A stretch of 64,000 bases of DNA from Platanthera guangdongensis. Taxonomy: Eukaryota; Streptophyta; Magnoliopsida; Asparagales; Orchidaceae. The translations under genes were made by a program, and so were the position numbers. Shown piece after piece: positions 42,169 through 54,070 of the stretch (its first letter is position 1; every line of letters begins with the position of its first letter). The stretch is taken from positions 232,864,646 to 232,928,645 of the forward strand of contig CM077163.1 in NCBI GenBank assembly GCA_039583875.1, read 5' to 3'. The notes below the pieces were generated by a model. It had not been told where the DNA came from. It saw only the letters and a program-made list of their open reading frames with translations, and did not search any database.

Positions 42169-42890
42169 GTCTATGCTTAGTTTTTTTTTTCTGTTCCCTT
42201 TAAAATAATTCAGTGTTTGTTGTAAATTAATTTGAAATTTAAGCGTCTGAGTTTGAAAGAATTCCTCCTATCCCTGTCTTTAACAGATAAAGTACAAGTC
42301 AGCCTTTTCTCCTATGATCATCATAGCCCGTCCTACGGATGTGGCCCTAACGATTATCGTAGGTCACCCGACGATCATTTTTGCCGCCCACTGCCTTTTT
42401 TGGTTGTACTATTGCGATCATCTACGTGTTTTTACTTCTCCTGGCTAGGAAATGATTTCAAAAGGATGGGGCTTTCTTTGGGCTGGGGTATGTCCGTGAG
42501 GCACGGACATAAAACAATTTGAATTTGATGTGGAGCTCAAACTGATTCAAATCATGCGAGCTTGATTCGAATTTACTTGCTTTTGGGTCATAAAAATAAT
42601 TGTAGATCCCATATATTAGATATAATTTTAATTTTTTTTAAAAGCCACGATTTCGAGTGGATTTGATCCCTGCTGTTTACAATTTGATTTCGGTTTCGGA
42701 TTCATTTTGATTCGCGATGTTACCCGCAATTCAATTGTTTCGGATTTGGTTCGAGTTACACAATGCTTACTTGTTGCTCCTTTCTCGCGGGTGATAAATG
42801 GTTAGACAAACCATTAGCCAACCTGTGGACACTCAAAGAACCTCAACACACACCCTTGGGAAAAAAATTAGGCAAAATGCTAAACTATGA
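42169..42890 (+). other. Intron or flank without recognised features
   Basis: AT-rich sequence. Some CGATCAT/ATGATCG inverted words occur at about 42316-42380. No gene or classified repeat was recognised before the satellite begins. Confidence 0.35.
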
Positions 42891-45800
42891 AAAATAATTC
42901 TAGATAAACTCTTTAATAAATCTCTGGATAAGCCATAAATCAACCATTAGGTCAACTCTTAGATCAACCTTTAAATAAATTACTACATTAAACCTCTAAA
43001 TAAATCTTATGACCCTAGAATCTAGATAAATTATTACACAAATTAGGTTTATCTAAGTGATTATCCAGGGTTTATATGGGGTTTATTTAGCATCTCATCA
43101 TTTATGGGTGTTTATTTAGGGGTTTATCTCGAGGTTTATATAAGGTTACCTCTAAAGATTTATTTAGGGGTTCATCTGCGGTTTCATATAGGGGATCATC
43201 TATGGTTTTATCTATGATTTTATCTAGGGATTCTTCTATGATTTTATCAAGGGGCTCATCTACAGTTTCATATAGGGGTTCATGTACGATTTCATCTAGT
43301 GGTTTATCTAAGTTTTCATCTAGAGGTTTATCTAAGACTTTTCTTGAGATTCCTCTAGGGGTTTATCAAATGGTTAATCCAAATGTTATAATTTAGGGGT
43401 TCATCTTGGAGTTTATTTAGAAGTTCATTTAGGGGTTTATGTGGGGGTTCATCTATGGGTTTATCTAAGAGTTTATCTTGGGGTGATCCTAGGACTAATC
43501 TAGGAGTTTATTTAGGAATTCATCTAGGGGTTCCTTTAGAGGTTCCTTTATGTATTTCTCTAGGTGTTAATCAAGGGTTTTATCTAGGTGTTCATCAAAG
43601 GGTTTATCTATGAGTTCAACTAGGAGTTTATATTGAGGTTTATTTAAGTGTTCGCATAGGGGTTCTACTAGGAGTGTATGTTGGGGTTTATCTAGGAGTT
43701 CATCTGATGGTTTATCTATGAGTTCATTTATTAGTTTATCTAGGGGATCATTCATGGGGTTATCTAGGGTTTCATCTAGGAGTTTATCTAGGGTTTCATC
43801 TAGGTTTTACTTAGGGTTGTACCTAGGGTTTCATCTAAGGGTTTATTTATGGGTTAATTCTGAGGTTTATCTGGGGATTCATATAATGGTTTATCTAGTG
43901 ATTCATCCAGGGGTTTATCTATGGTTTCATCAAGTGGTTTATCTGGGTTTTAATTCATGAGTTTATCAATGGGTTCATCTAGGGGCTTATCTTGGGATTT
44001 ATCTAGGTTTTTATCTATGAGTTCATCAAGAGATTTATCTTGGGTTTCATTTAGGAGTTCATCTATGAGTTTATCTAGGGGTTCATCTGCAAGTTTATTT
44101 ATGAGTTCATCTAGAGGTTTATCAAGTGGTTCATCTAAAGGTTTATCAAGTGGTTCATCTAGAGGTTTATCTAGAAGTTTATCTAAGGGTTTATCTGGGG
44201 GTTCATTTATTGGTTTATCTACAGGTTCATCTAAGGGATTATATGGAGGCTTATCTATTTGATCATCTATGATTTCATCTAGGGGTTCATCTACGGTTTT
44301 ATCTAGTGATTCATTTGCAATTTTATCTAGGGGTTCATCTAAGATTTTATCTAAGGGATGATCTACAATTTCATCTAGGGGCTTATCTATTGTTTCATCT
44401 AAGGGTTTATTTAGGTTTTTAGCTAGGAGTTTAGCTCTAGGTTCATCGAAGGACTTATTTAAGTGTTCTTCTAGGGGTTTATCTAGGTATTCATCTATGA
44501 GTTTATCTATTGGTTCATCTAGATGTTCATCTAAGGTTTATCTTTGGTCTCTTCTATGTGTTTATCTTGGGGTTCATATAGGGGTTTATTTTGGGGTTCG
44601 TCTTGGAGTTTATTTAGGGTTTTATCTTGGGGTTTTTCTAGAGTTTCATTTAGGGGTTTATCTAGCGTTTCATTTTGGGGTTTATCTTGGGTTTCATCTA
44701 GAAGTTTATCTAAAAGTTCATCGAGGTACATCTAAAGGTTTATCTAGGGGTTCATCTAGGAATTTATCTAGGAGTTTCTTTGATAAACCCCAAATAAAAT
44801 CATTAATATATCCTGAATGAAACTATAGACCCAGATGAAACCATAAATAAAATATGGATGGAAACAAAGATAAACCCCGAATTAAGTCGTAGATAAACCC
44901 CTAATTGAAACTGTATATAAATACTTGGATTAAATCATAGATAAACCCTAGATGAAACCATAGATAACCCCTAAGGTGAAATCGTAGATAAACCCCTGGA
45001 TGAAATTGTAAAGAAACCCCTTGATGGAACCGTAGATAAACTCTGGATGAAATCAAAGATAAACTCAAGATTAAGTCATCGATAAACCATAGATGAAACC
45101 ACGGATAAACATTGAATGAGACTACTAATAAAATCTGATTGAAACTGTTGATAAACTCTAAATGAAATCATAGATAAATCTCTAAATAAATCTCTAGATA
45201 AGTCCTTAGATGAAACCCTAGATAAACATCTAGATGAAACCCAAGATAAACCCCAAAATGAAACCCTATATAAACTCTCAGATAAACCTTGATGAACTTC
45301 TAGATAAACGTCTAGATAAACCACTAGATGAAATTGTAGATGAACCGTTAGATGGACTCTTAGATAACTCCTAAATAAACCCATAGATGAACCTCTAGAT
45401 AAAACTCTAGACAAACCTCAAGATTAACTCATAGATAAACACTTAGAGAAACCCATAGATAAACACCTAGATAAATTCTTAGATTAACCTCTAGATTAAC
45501 ACCTAGATAAATTCCAAGATTAACCTCTTAACATCAAGATGAACTCATAGATAAATCCCTAGATGAACTTATAAATGAACAACTCGTAGATGACCCCCTA
45601 GATGAACCCTGAATAAACCTCTAGATGAAACCCTACATAAACCCCTAGATGAACCACTAGATGAACCCCTAGAGAAACCTCTAGATGAACTAGTGGAGGA
45701 TTCAAGAAATTGATAATGGGGGCGAACAAATTTTTTAAAAAAATGAAATAACAATGTAGTGGTTTAGATCTAACAATGTAGCGGATTGCGATCGATGCAC

Positions 45801-46828
45801 TCAGCTCATGTGCGTCGAGTGCACAATATAATCTAAATCCACTAACCATTTTGAAAAATAATAGAGGGTCAGTGCCCCTCGAGCCCCCCTCTGGATCTAC
45901 CCCTGAGATGAACCCTCTAGATGAAACTATAGATTAGCCCCTAAATGAACCACTAGATAAAGGAACCCCCATAAAAGGGGTTGATCCATGGGTTTATCTA
46001 GGGTTTAAATAGGGGTTTATTTAAGGATTTATCTAGAGTTTCATTGAGGAGTTCATCTATTGGCTTATTTAGGGGTTCATCTAGAGTTTATTTAGTTGTT
46101 CATCTAGAGATTTATCTAGGGTTTCACCTAGAGGTTTATCTACGAGTTCATTTATGGATTTTTGTTGGAGTTCATCTAGGGGTTTATCTAGGAGTTCATC
46201 TAGCAGTTTATCTAAGTGTTTATTAAGACGTTCATCTAAGGGTTCATCTAGGGAGTTTGTCTAGGGTTTTATCTATATGTTTATTTAGGATTTTATTTAG
46301 GGTTTATCTAGGTTTTTATATATGGATTCATCTAGCGGTTTATCTAAGTGTTCATCTAGGGGTTTATTTATGAGTTCTGTAAGAGTTATTCCTCTAAGGA
46401 TTTATATATGGGTACTTATAGGGGTTTATCTGGGGGTTCATCTAGGGGTTTATCTAGAGTTTTTTTATAGGTTCATCTGGGAGTTCATCTAGGGATTTAT
46501 CTAGAGGTTCATCTAAAGGTTCATATTGGGGCCTATCTATGGGTTAATTTATGTATTTATCTAAAGGTTCATCTTAGCATTTTTAGGAGTTTATCGGGTA
46601 TTCATCTTGGAGTTCATCGAGTGGTTCATCAATGAGTTTATCTAGGATTTAATTGAGTTTTATCTTGAGGTTTATCTAGGGGTTCCTTTAAGGATTTATC
46701 TAGGGTTTCATCTAGGGGTCCATCTAAGGGTTCATCTAAGGGTTTATCTATGAGTTTATTTATGAGTTTATCTAGGACTTTATTTATGAGTTCATCTAGG
46801 GGTTTATCTTGATTTTATCTAGGGGCTC
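42891..46828. repeat. 12-bp satellite-like array, left part
   Basis: Diverged tandem units of about 12 bp alternate between TTTATCTAGGGG and TTCATCTAGGGG forms. Blocks run in opposite orientations: minus-type (CCTAGATAAACC) at about 42891-43035, plus-type 43060-44785, minus-type 44786-45980, plus-type 45981-46828. Because 12 is divisible by 3, every frame yields four-residue repeats with few stops, so the many open frames here are not genes. The array is interrupted by a MITE (45691-45905) and by the Sirevirus-like element, and resumes at 58669. Confidence 0.9.
45691..45905. mobile_element. hAT-like MITE in the satellite
   Basis: A 215-bp non-satellite insert with diverged terminal inverted repeats (TAGTGGAGGATTC and GGATCTACCCCTG, 8 of 13 pairs kept). 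An 8-bp duplication AGATGAAC sits directly at both ends (45683-45690 and 45906-45913). The end motif resembles the CAGTGGCGGATC type of plant hAT elements. AGATGAAC is also a satellite word, so the duplication could be partly fortuitous. Confidence 0.55.
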
Positions 46829-48340
46829 TGTTGGAACACCCTATTACTGATTTGGGCAAGGATCACTATGTCCTTTAGGAAATTTGTTTTGACCTCCTTG
46901 TATAGATCTAAAGGTCAATTAGTTTAAGTCTAAGGGTTAGTATTTAGGTTTGTAAGCTGCCCTCAAGACCCTCAAGACCAGATATTTTAGTTCAGGAGAC
47001 TAAGTCATTTTGTCGAGCTCAGGACGACAAATCGTCGAACTCCATTCGACGATCTCTGAGCTCACTTCGACGAATCGTCGAACTCCATTCGACGATCTCT
47101 GAGCTCACTTCAACAAGTCGTCAAACTCCATTCGACGATCTTCGAGCTCAGATCGACGTTCCTGTCTCTAGTTTGTTTCCCTATCTCTGAGCTCAGTTCG
47201 ACGATAGTTGAGCTCAGATCGACGATTTCTGTTTCAGTCTAAGACCAGTCTCTGAGCTCAGTTCAACGATAGTCGAGTTCAGGTCGACGTTTTTCTGGAG
47301 AGATCGACTTTTTTCAAGATTCAAATTCAGACAGTTATGGAATTATTCCCAGCATTTATTTCAAGGATCTTATAGCCGTTTCAATTAATCTGGAGCAAGT
47401 TTCAAGGGAATTTTAAAGGAATGTTTTAGTGGACTTTCCTCTTGAAGACAAAATGCAGTTAAGGAAGTCATTTATGACAGGCTAACGACTATCTTGGACA
47501 GAGAATTATTCTATTCAGATCTAAGGAATAAAAGAATTATTCATATTCTGTTGGTTAAGAAGAACAAAAAAAAAGAGAAAGAGTTGCAGATATTCACAGA
47601 CAGAATTCATACAGGAACACACATCACTGAAGGAGATTAATATTCTGAAATTTCTAGATCCCTTTTGATTCCAGTGTTCAAAGGTCATTATCATTCAAGA
47701 CTCCAGACAACACACATTTCAGCTGCTGCTGGAATCATCTTTTGCTGGAGATCAAATCTTCTGAAGGCCTATCATCCTACTGCAAAGCTTCACTTCCTGA
47801 ACAACTATAGATCTCAGGGGGAGCTTTGACAACATCCTCTATCTTCTCTCTGATTGTTGACAGAGAAGATCATCTCACCTCTCTCTCTCTCTGTAAAGGG
47901 TTTATCAAACTCTCTTCAAAAGTTTGTGTTGGTTTCTGAGACTTTATCAAAACTCAGTGGTGGCAAGACACCTGATCAAAAAATCTGGTTTGGTTTTTGA
48001 GTACCTTATCAAAAGCTCATTGGTGCCCAAGACACCTGATCAACTCATCCTGCAGTGGATTCCTACCTAGGGTGGTAGAAGAGTGGATATACGCAGATTG
48101 GTTGGGGAACCACTATAGCTCCTTGTGTCATCTGGTTGCTTATTTTCTTTTGTTTTCTGGCTGTGGTTTGTGATTGTTCTGTGATTGCTTTGTAATTAGA
48201 TAGTTGCTGTGTTTGTTGTATTTCATTTGCTTCCCTGTTCACTTAGGAATACAACAAGAGTTGTAAAAAGTTTTTAGCAAGCACCATACTCTATTCACCC
48301 CCCCCCCTCTAGAGTATATCAGATCTAACCTGCACTTTCA
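46829..48340 (+). repeat. 5' LTR of the Sirevirus-like element
   Basis: 1512 bp, from TGTTGGAACACC to CACTTTCA. Hairpin repeats at about 47018-47300 include two perfect ATCGTCGA-N7-TCGACGAT inverted repeats (47031-47053 and 47074-47096). A CT microsatellite lies at about 47879 and a poly-C run at about 48299. Confidence 0.9.
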
Positions 48341-48342
48341 AT

Positions 48343-48354
48343 TGGTATCAGAGC
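48343..48354 (+). other. Primer-binding site of the Sirevirus-like element
   Basis: TGGTATCAGAGC begins two bases after the LTR end. Confidence 0.9.
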
Positions 48355-48472
48355 GAGGTTGGTTTAAATACCACACCTTAGTGGTTGCACAGGCTAACAC
48401 CTGAACCCAAAGATCCCTCTAGTTAGATCTGCTTGTTTTAAGTTTGTTAGTAGAATTATTTCTTCACAAAAT

Positions 48473-50489
48473 ATGGCCCAAAACAAAGATTATGCTAGCA
48501 CCAGACCTCCAGTGTGCAATCTATCTAAGTTTGCACTTTGTAAGGCAAAGATTAGATTGTACATGAACTCTATTGATGAAGACATTTTCAATTCTATCTT
48601 GCCAGTGTGTCCAAGACCTCCTGGAAAATACAAGTACAAGTGTTGTTCCACCTCCTTCAGGAACAGATGCAGAAATCAAGAAATGGAAAGTGGCAGATGC
48701 TAAGGCAATGAATATTTTAGCCCAGACTATGTCTGATGAAATATTTCAAAAAGTAGCTGACTGCAACTCAATAAAGGACATCTGGGACAAGTTATCTGAG
48801 ATAGTCTCAGGATCTGCTGATGAGAGAAAAGATAGAAGATCTCATCTCATAACCCAATATGAGAATTTCAAGAAAGGAGAAGCTGAGTCAGTAGCAGATA
48901 TGTATAATAGACTCAGTCTCATAGTCAATGAGCTGAAAACATTGGACAAAGAGATCTCATTGACTGAGCTCAATGATAAAATCCTAATGTGCTTCCCAAG
49001 CACTTGGGACTCAAGGATCTGGCCAATCAAGGATGCCAGAAGCCTAAATGAGATCACAACTGAAGCTCTCTTGGGCAAGCTCAAGTCTTATGAGCTGCTC
49101 ATCAAGAATAGAGAAGAAGAGCAGAAGGCTGCCTCACCAGCTACAAGAAAAGAAAAATTAATAGCTTTCAAAGCCATTGAAGATCAGCCTGAAGACAAGG
49201 TCACGGGCAATGAAGAGTTGCTAAGCCTACTGGCCAAAAGGTTTTACAAAATGGCCAGGAAGGATTTCAGGAAAAGATCATACAGAGAGCATGACAAGCC
49301 AAGGTATGACAAATCAAATAACAAAGAGATTATTTGTTTTGGATGCAGGAAACCAGGCCACATTATGCCTGACTGTCCAGAAAATAAAAACAAGGACAAG
49401 AAGGACAGGAAAGAAAGGAGAAAAGAAAAGGACTTCAAGAAGAGCAGCAATGTCAAACCCTCCTCCACCAAGAACAAACATACAAGGAAGGGATTTGTTG
49501 CTGAAACTTGGAGTGAGACAGAAGAAGAATCTGAAGCTTCATCCAGCTCTAGTGATGATGAAGATGATGCTGATGAAAAAGAATTCTGCATGATGGCTAT
49601 CAATGCCTCACAACAAAATTCTAATGTAGAAGAGTCAGAGTCAGAATCAGAGACTCAATCTGAAGAGGACCAGGTAATAAGTTCTTTTGATTTTAATTCT
49701 AAGGACTTCAAGTGTGAGTTTAAAGCATTGTGTTTAGATTTATTAAAATCTGAGAAAGAAATTATTTCTCTCAGAAATCAGCTATCTGAACACAGCACTT
49801 TAAAATCAGAAAACCTCAAACTCTCTGAGGAGTTGGAATGCTGTAGGGAGCAGATAGCCTCACTGAAAGGTGAGCTATCAGAGGCCAAAAAGTTTGAAGA
49901 ATCCCTCAATGGGAGAAGTATCAAGCTAATGGACATCACAAGCATAGTGAACTCAAGATTCAATAGTACACTGGGCTTGGGTGCCTCATCTAGCCAACCT
50001 ATAGTATTAACAACCCCAATCAAGTTTATCTCTGATAAAGGTAAGGGAGTTGTAGAGGTAGCTAGGAAGAATTCTGACTTATCTAAGAAAACAAGAGTTC
50101 AACAGAAATCGTCGAACGGAGCTAGACGATCGTCGAATGAAGATCAACGATCTCAGGCTAAATCGTCGAACTCAGGTCGACGATTTCTGAACCCTGAACT
50201 CTGCCACAGTCGATCTTCGAACGGAGCTCAACGATCTGACCCAAGATCTTCGAACTCAGCTCAGCGATCGTCGAGCAGAGATCAGAGTTTTGAAAATTTT
50301 TTTAAAAGTAAATCAAATTTCAAACCTAGGGGTCCTTCATCCCAAAGATTTAACTCTTATACTGAATGGATAATACCTCCTAGGAGATATCATCCTGAAG
50401 GCTATAAGAGTCAATCAGGGATGTCTTTTATTTCTGAATTCAAAGGTTATCAACCTAGGCCCAAGGTAAACTGGGTCAAAAACAAATAA
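48473..50489 (+). pseudogene. Sirevirus-like gag with one frameshift
   Basis: The probable start ATG at 48473 opens M-A-Q-N-K-D-Y-A and runs through the N-terminal gag motif to about 48600. A frameshift between about 48600 and 48660 leads into the frame that continues to TAA at 50487-50489. Domains in order are the gag core (W-D-K-L-S-E-I, about 48780-49100), a zinc knuckle C-F-G-C-R-K-P-G-H-I-M-P-D-C (about 49339), and a Lys/Glu-rich linker. An acidic Ser stretch (49510-49660), a coiled coil (about 49730-49910) and an Arg/Ser/Asn repeat region follow. The last is encoded by the CpG hairpin minisatellite at 50107-50285. The single frameshift is the only lesion visible in gag. Confidence 0.8.
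50107..50285 (+). repeat. Hairpin minisatellite inside the gag coding region
   Basis: Repeated ATCGTCGAACGGAGC and TCGACGAT units give a peptide with repeated S-S-N-(G/S)-(A/G)-R-R motifs. The same units occur in the LTRs and in the spacer after pol. Confidence 0.85.
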
Positions 50490-50499
50490 ATTATTTTAT

Positions 50500-53400
50500 G
50501 TGCAGGAGAAGACCTATCCAACATCAAACCAGCAATGATATCTGGATAGTGGGTGCTCAAAGCACATGACAGGAAACAAGGACAATTTCACATCCTTCAA
50601 AGCCAAGCTTGGACCCAAAGTAATATTTGGTGATTCAAACTTTGGACTAACAAAAGGATATGGTGCAGTTCAGATTGGCACAGTCACATTCAAGAAAGTA
50701 GTCTATGTGGAAGGACTGAAGCACAATTTGATCAGTATCAGTCAACTGTGTGATGAAGGCTATCAAGTGACTTTCAACAAATCCTCATGCAAGATCAAAT
50801 CAAAGGACAACACAATTGTGTTGACAGGTAAAAGGAAAGGTAACATCTATCTTGTAGATTTTCTTTCAACCAAGGTAGATATATGTTTGTTCAATTTTAT
50901 TTGTAGACCTAATGAATTATGGCATAAGAGACTAGGGCATATAAACCTTAGAACCATTGCTAGGCTATCCAAGGACAACCTTGTTAGAGGACTACCTTCT
51001 GGCCCCTACAAGAAGGAAGGACTTTGCAGGGCTTGTCAATTAGGCAAGCAAACCAAACATAGTTTCAAGTCACTTAATAAGAGTGATTCACCTAGGATTT
51101 TGTATCTGTTACACATGGATCTCTTTGGACTCATTACAGTACAAAGCTTAGGAGGAAAATCTTATACTTTAGTAATTGTAGATGACTTCTCTAGATTCAC
51201 ATGAGTGTTCTTTCTGAGGAAGAAGTCTGATAACTTTAAGTGTTTGACAGAGTTTCTCAAATGCATACAAAGTGAGTTCAATACTCACGTTGCCCTGATC
51301 AGAAGTGATCATGGGACAGAGTTTGATTCTCTTCTTATGCAAGAGTTCTGTCAGAGTGAAGGGATCAGGCACACTTTCTCAGCTCCTAGAACTTCTCAAC
51401 AAAATGGGGTAGCTGAAAGGAAAAATAGAACCCTTATTGAATCTACTACTACATTGTTGTTAGATGCTCACCTTCCTCTATCCTTTTGGGCAGAGGCAGT
51501 GAACACCTCCAACTATGTGTTGAATAGAAGTTTAATACATAAACTGAAGGGCAAGACTCCCTATGAATTACTCAAAGGGAAGAAATCTAAAGTAGATTAT
51601 TTCAAAATCTTTGGTTGTATTTGCTACATTCATAATAATGACAAGAAATACTTAGCAAAATTTCAAGCTAAATCTGATGAAGGAGTATTTCTGGGATACT
51701 CCATGATCAGTAAAGCTTATAGGGTATATAATAAATCTACTCTCAAAATTGAAGAATCTGTTCATATATCTTTTGATGAATCTAACATGTCTTTCAAGGA
51801 GAAGAATACTTCTACCATAGAACCTTTGCAGGTACACTCTCTTACTGAAGACTTGGACAGGTTACAAATTATTCAAAAAGATGAAAGCAGTGAAGATGAA
51901 GAAGACATTCAACATCTTGAAGAGAATCTTCTTGAAGAGCCAGTTGTTGTACCACAAGAGGAAACAACAACACAGGTTAGTGAACAATCAACATCTCCTG
52001 TTGATCTAGTAACATCAAGAGACCATCCAATCTCCCAAGTGATTGGAGACATCTCAGCTGGTGTGCAAACCAGAAATCAGGTCAACCAAAACCTGATGCA
52101 CACTTGCTTTCTCTCTCAAATTGAACCTCAATCCATTCAAGATGCAGAGCAAGATCCACACTGGATCATTGCAATGCAAGAGGAGTTGCATCAATTTGAA
52201 AGGAACAAAGTTTGGGAACTAGTACCAAGGCCAAAGGATCACTCCATTGTTGGAACAAAGTGGGTGTTCAGAAATAAATTGGATGATCAAGGAGTCATTG
52301 TAATGAACAAGACAAGGCTAGTTGCTCAAGGGTACTCTCAAGAAGAAGAGATAGATTATGACCAGACCTTTACACCAGTTGCAAGGTTAGAGGCCATAAG
52401 AATCTTCTTAGCATATGCAGCACACAAAGGTTTCAAAGTATACTAGATGGATGTAAAGAGTGTTTTTCTCAATGGAGATATATATCAAAGAAGAAGTCTA
52501 TGGCAGACAACCCCCAGGTTTTATCTCTTCAACTCATCCTGATCATGTTTTCAAATTGCATAAAGCATTATATGGTCTAAAGCAAGCTCCTAGAGCATGG
52601 TATGAAACCCTAGCATGCTTTCTTCTGAGTCTCATACACTACTAGTACAAATCTATGTAGATGATATTATATTTGGTTCTACTGATTCAAATTTGTGCAG
52701 AAGGTATTCCAATCTAATGCATTCTAAATTTGAAATGAGTAGCATGAGTGATCTATCCTTCTTTCTAGGATTGCAAATCAAACAACATGCTGAAGGCATA
52801 TTTATTTCTCAAACCAAGTATGCAAAAGAATTGGTTAAGAAATTTGGTATGTCTGAAGCATCATGTATGAAAACACCTATGCCTACTAATGCTGTATTAG
52901 ATGCTGATGAATATGGGAAACCTGTTGATCAGACAACATATAGAGCAATGATTGACTCTTTATTGTACCTTACAGCTAGTAGACCTGACATAATGTTTGC
53001 TACATGCATATGTGCTAGATTCCAAGTGAGCCCTAAAAAGTCACACTTAACCTTAGTAAAAAAGATTCTTAGGTATGTAAAAAGTTGTCCAAATCTAGGT
53101 CTCTGGTATCCAAAAGATTCAGCATTTGACTTAACTGGATTTTCAGATGCTGATTATGCTGGATGCAGAATAGACAGGAAAAGCACCAGTGGAACTTGTC
53201 AGTTTCTTGGTGACAGACTTGTCTCCTGGTTTTGCAAGAAACAAACATCTATGTCAACTTCAACTGCTGAAGCTGAATATATGGCTGCAGGTAGTTGTTG
53301 TTCACAAATCTTGTGGATTCAAAATCAGCTCCTAGACTATGACTACAACTTAGAGAAGTCAAAAATATTTTGTGATAATACTAGTGGTATTTCCATAGCA

Positions 53401-53606
53401 CAAGTCCAGTCCTCCATAGTAGGACAAAACATATAGAAATTAGGCATCACTTTTTAAGGGATAATGTTGAGAAAAACAAAATTGAACTTCAATATATCTC
53501 AACTGATTTGCAAAGGGGAGATATTTTCACCAAACCTTTGGATGAAAAGAAACATACATTCTTCCTGAATCAGTTAGGAATGTTAGATGGAGGAAGTCTA
53601 AAATAA
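50500..53606 (+). pseudogene. Sirevirus-like pol: protease, integrase, reverse transcriptase, RNase H
   Basis: Pol lies in a different frame from gag. The protease motif is D-S-G-C-S-K-H-M-T-G (about 50545), with a TGA at 50536-50538 before it. The pre-integrase zinc domain (L-W-H-K-R-L-G-H) is at about 50917. The integrase keeps its three acidic residues: the D of H-M-D-L-F at about 51117, the D of R-S-D-H-G-T-E-F at about 51307, and the E of V-A-E-R-K-N-R. A TGA at 51202-51204 splits the first from the other two. Reverse transcriptase starts at about 52205, hits TAG at 52444 and a frameshift near 52478, then lacks roughly 25 codons before Y-V-D-D (about 52657). RNase H (F-S-D-A-D-Y-A-G; T-A-E-A-E-Y) ends after a late frameshift at 53606. 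Confidence 0.85.
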
Positions 53607-54070
53607 TATCCAAGATTTAAAAAAAATCTAAAATTGACCAAGACTAGGCAAATCAAAATGCTTTTTCTAGTGTATAGAGTGTTTCTGGTTTCTGAACTGC
53701 GCTCGACGATTTTCCTCAAGATCGTCGAACGGAGATCGACGATTTCAGAAATCGTCGACCAGAGTTCAGCGCTTCTCAGATAGTGCTAAACAATCTGTCT
53801 TCAGGTCAGCGATCGTCGAACGGAGCTCGAAGCTCTCCGATATCGTCGAACGGAGATCGACGATGTTGATGACCTTTCAGTTTCCTTTAGAAGCCCAGAT
53901 CGTCGAACAGAGTTCAACGATCTTTCCTTTTCTGCGTCGAACCCTAATATAAAACTCATTTTTCGGCCGTCGTTCTGCCTTTGCGCTTTCATACTCTCTG
54001 CAAAATTTCTCTTTCCCTCCAAACTTTCTGCACTTGCTCTCGTGTTTGTTCATTTTCTTTGCAGGAATCA
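53607..54070 (+). other. Spacer between pol and the third ORF, with hairpin repeats
   Basis: Noncoding. The 53697-53945 part carries many GATCGTCGAACGGAG and ATCGACGAT units able to form hairpins. The third-ORF mRNA leader may start here, but no splice acceptor can be proven. Confidence 0.7.

Noticed and set aside
43202..44820. Long open frames with Ser/Arg/Gly/Leu or Asp/Lys/Pro repeats
   Set aside because: They arise from the 12-bp satellite, whose period is a multiple of three. Similar frames appear on both strands and in several phases.
42891..46828. Possible CRISPR-like array
   Set aside because: The repeats are adjacent 12-mers without unique spacers, in a plant nuclear context.
47588..47829. 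Open frame in the Sirevirus LTR, also at 57909-58154 in the other LTR
   Set aside because: Intact in one LTR but broken in the other, with no recognised domain. It lies within the LTR, so it was not annotated as a gene.
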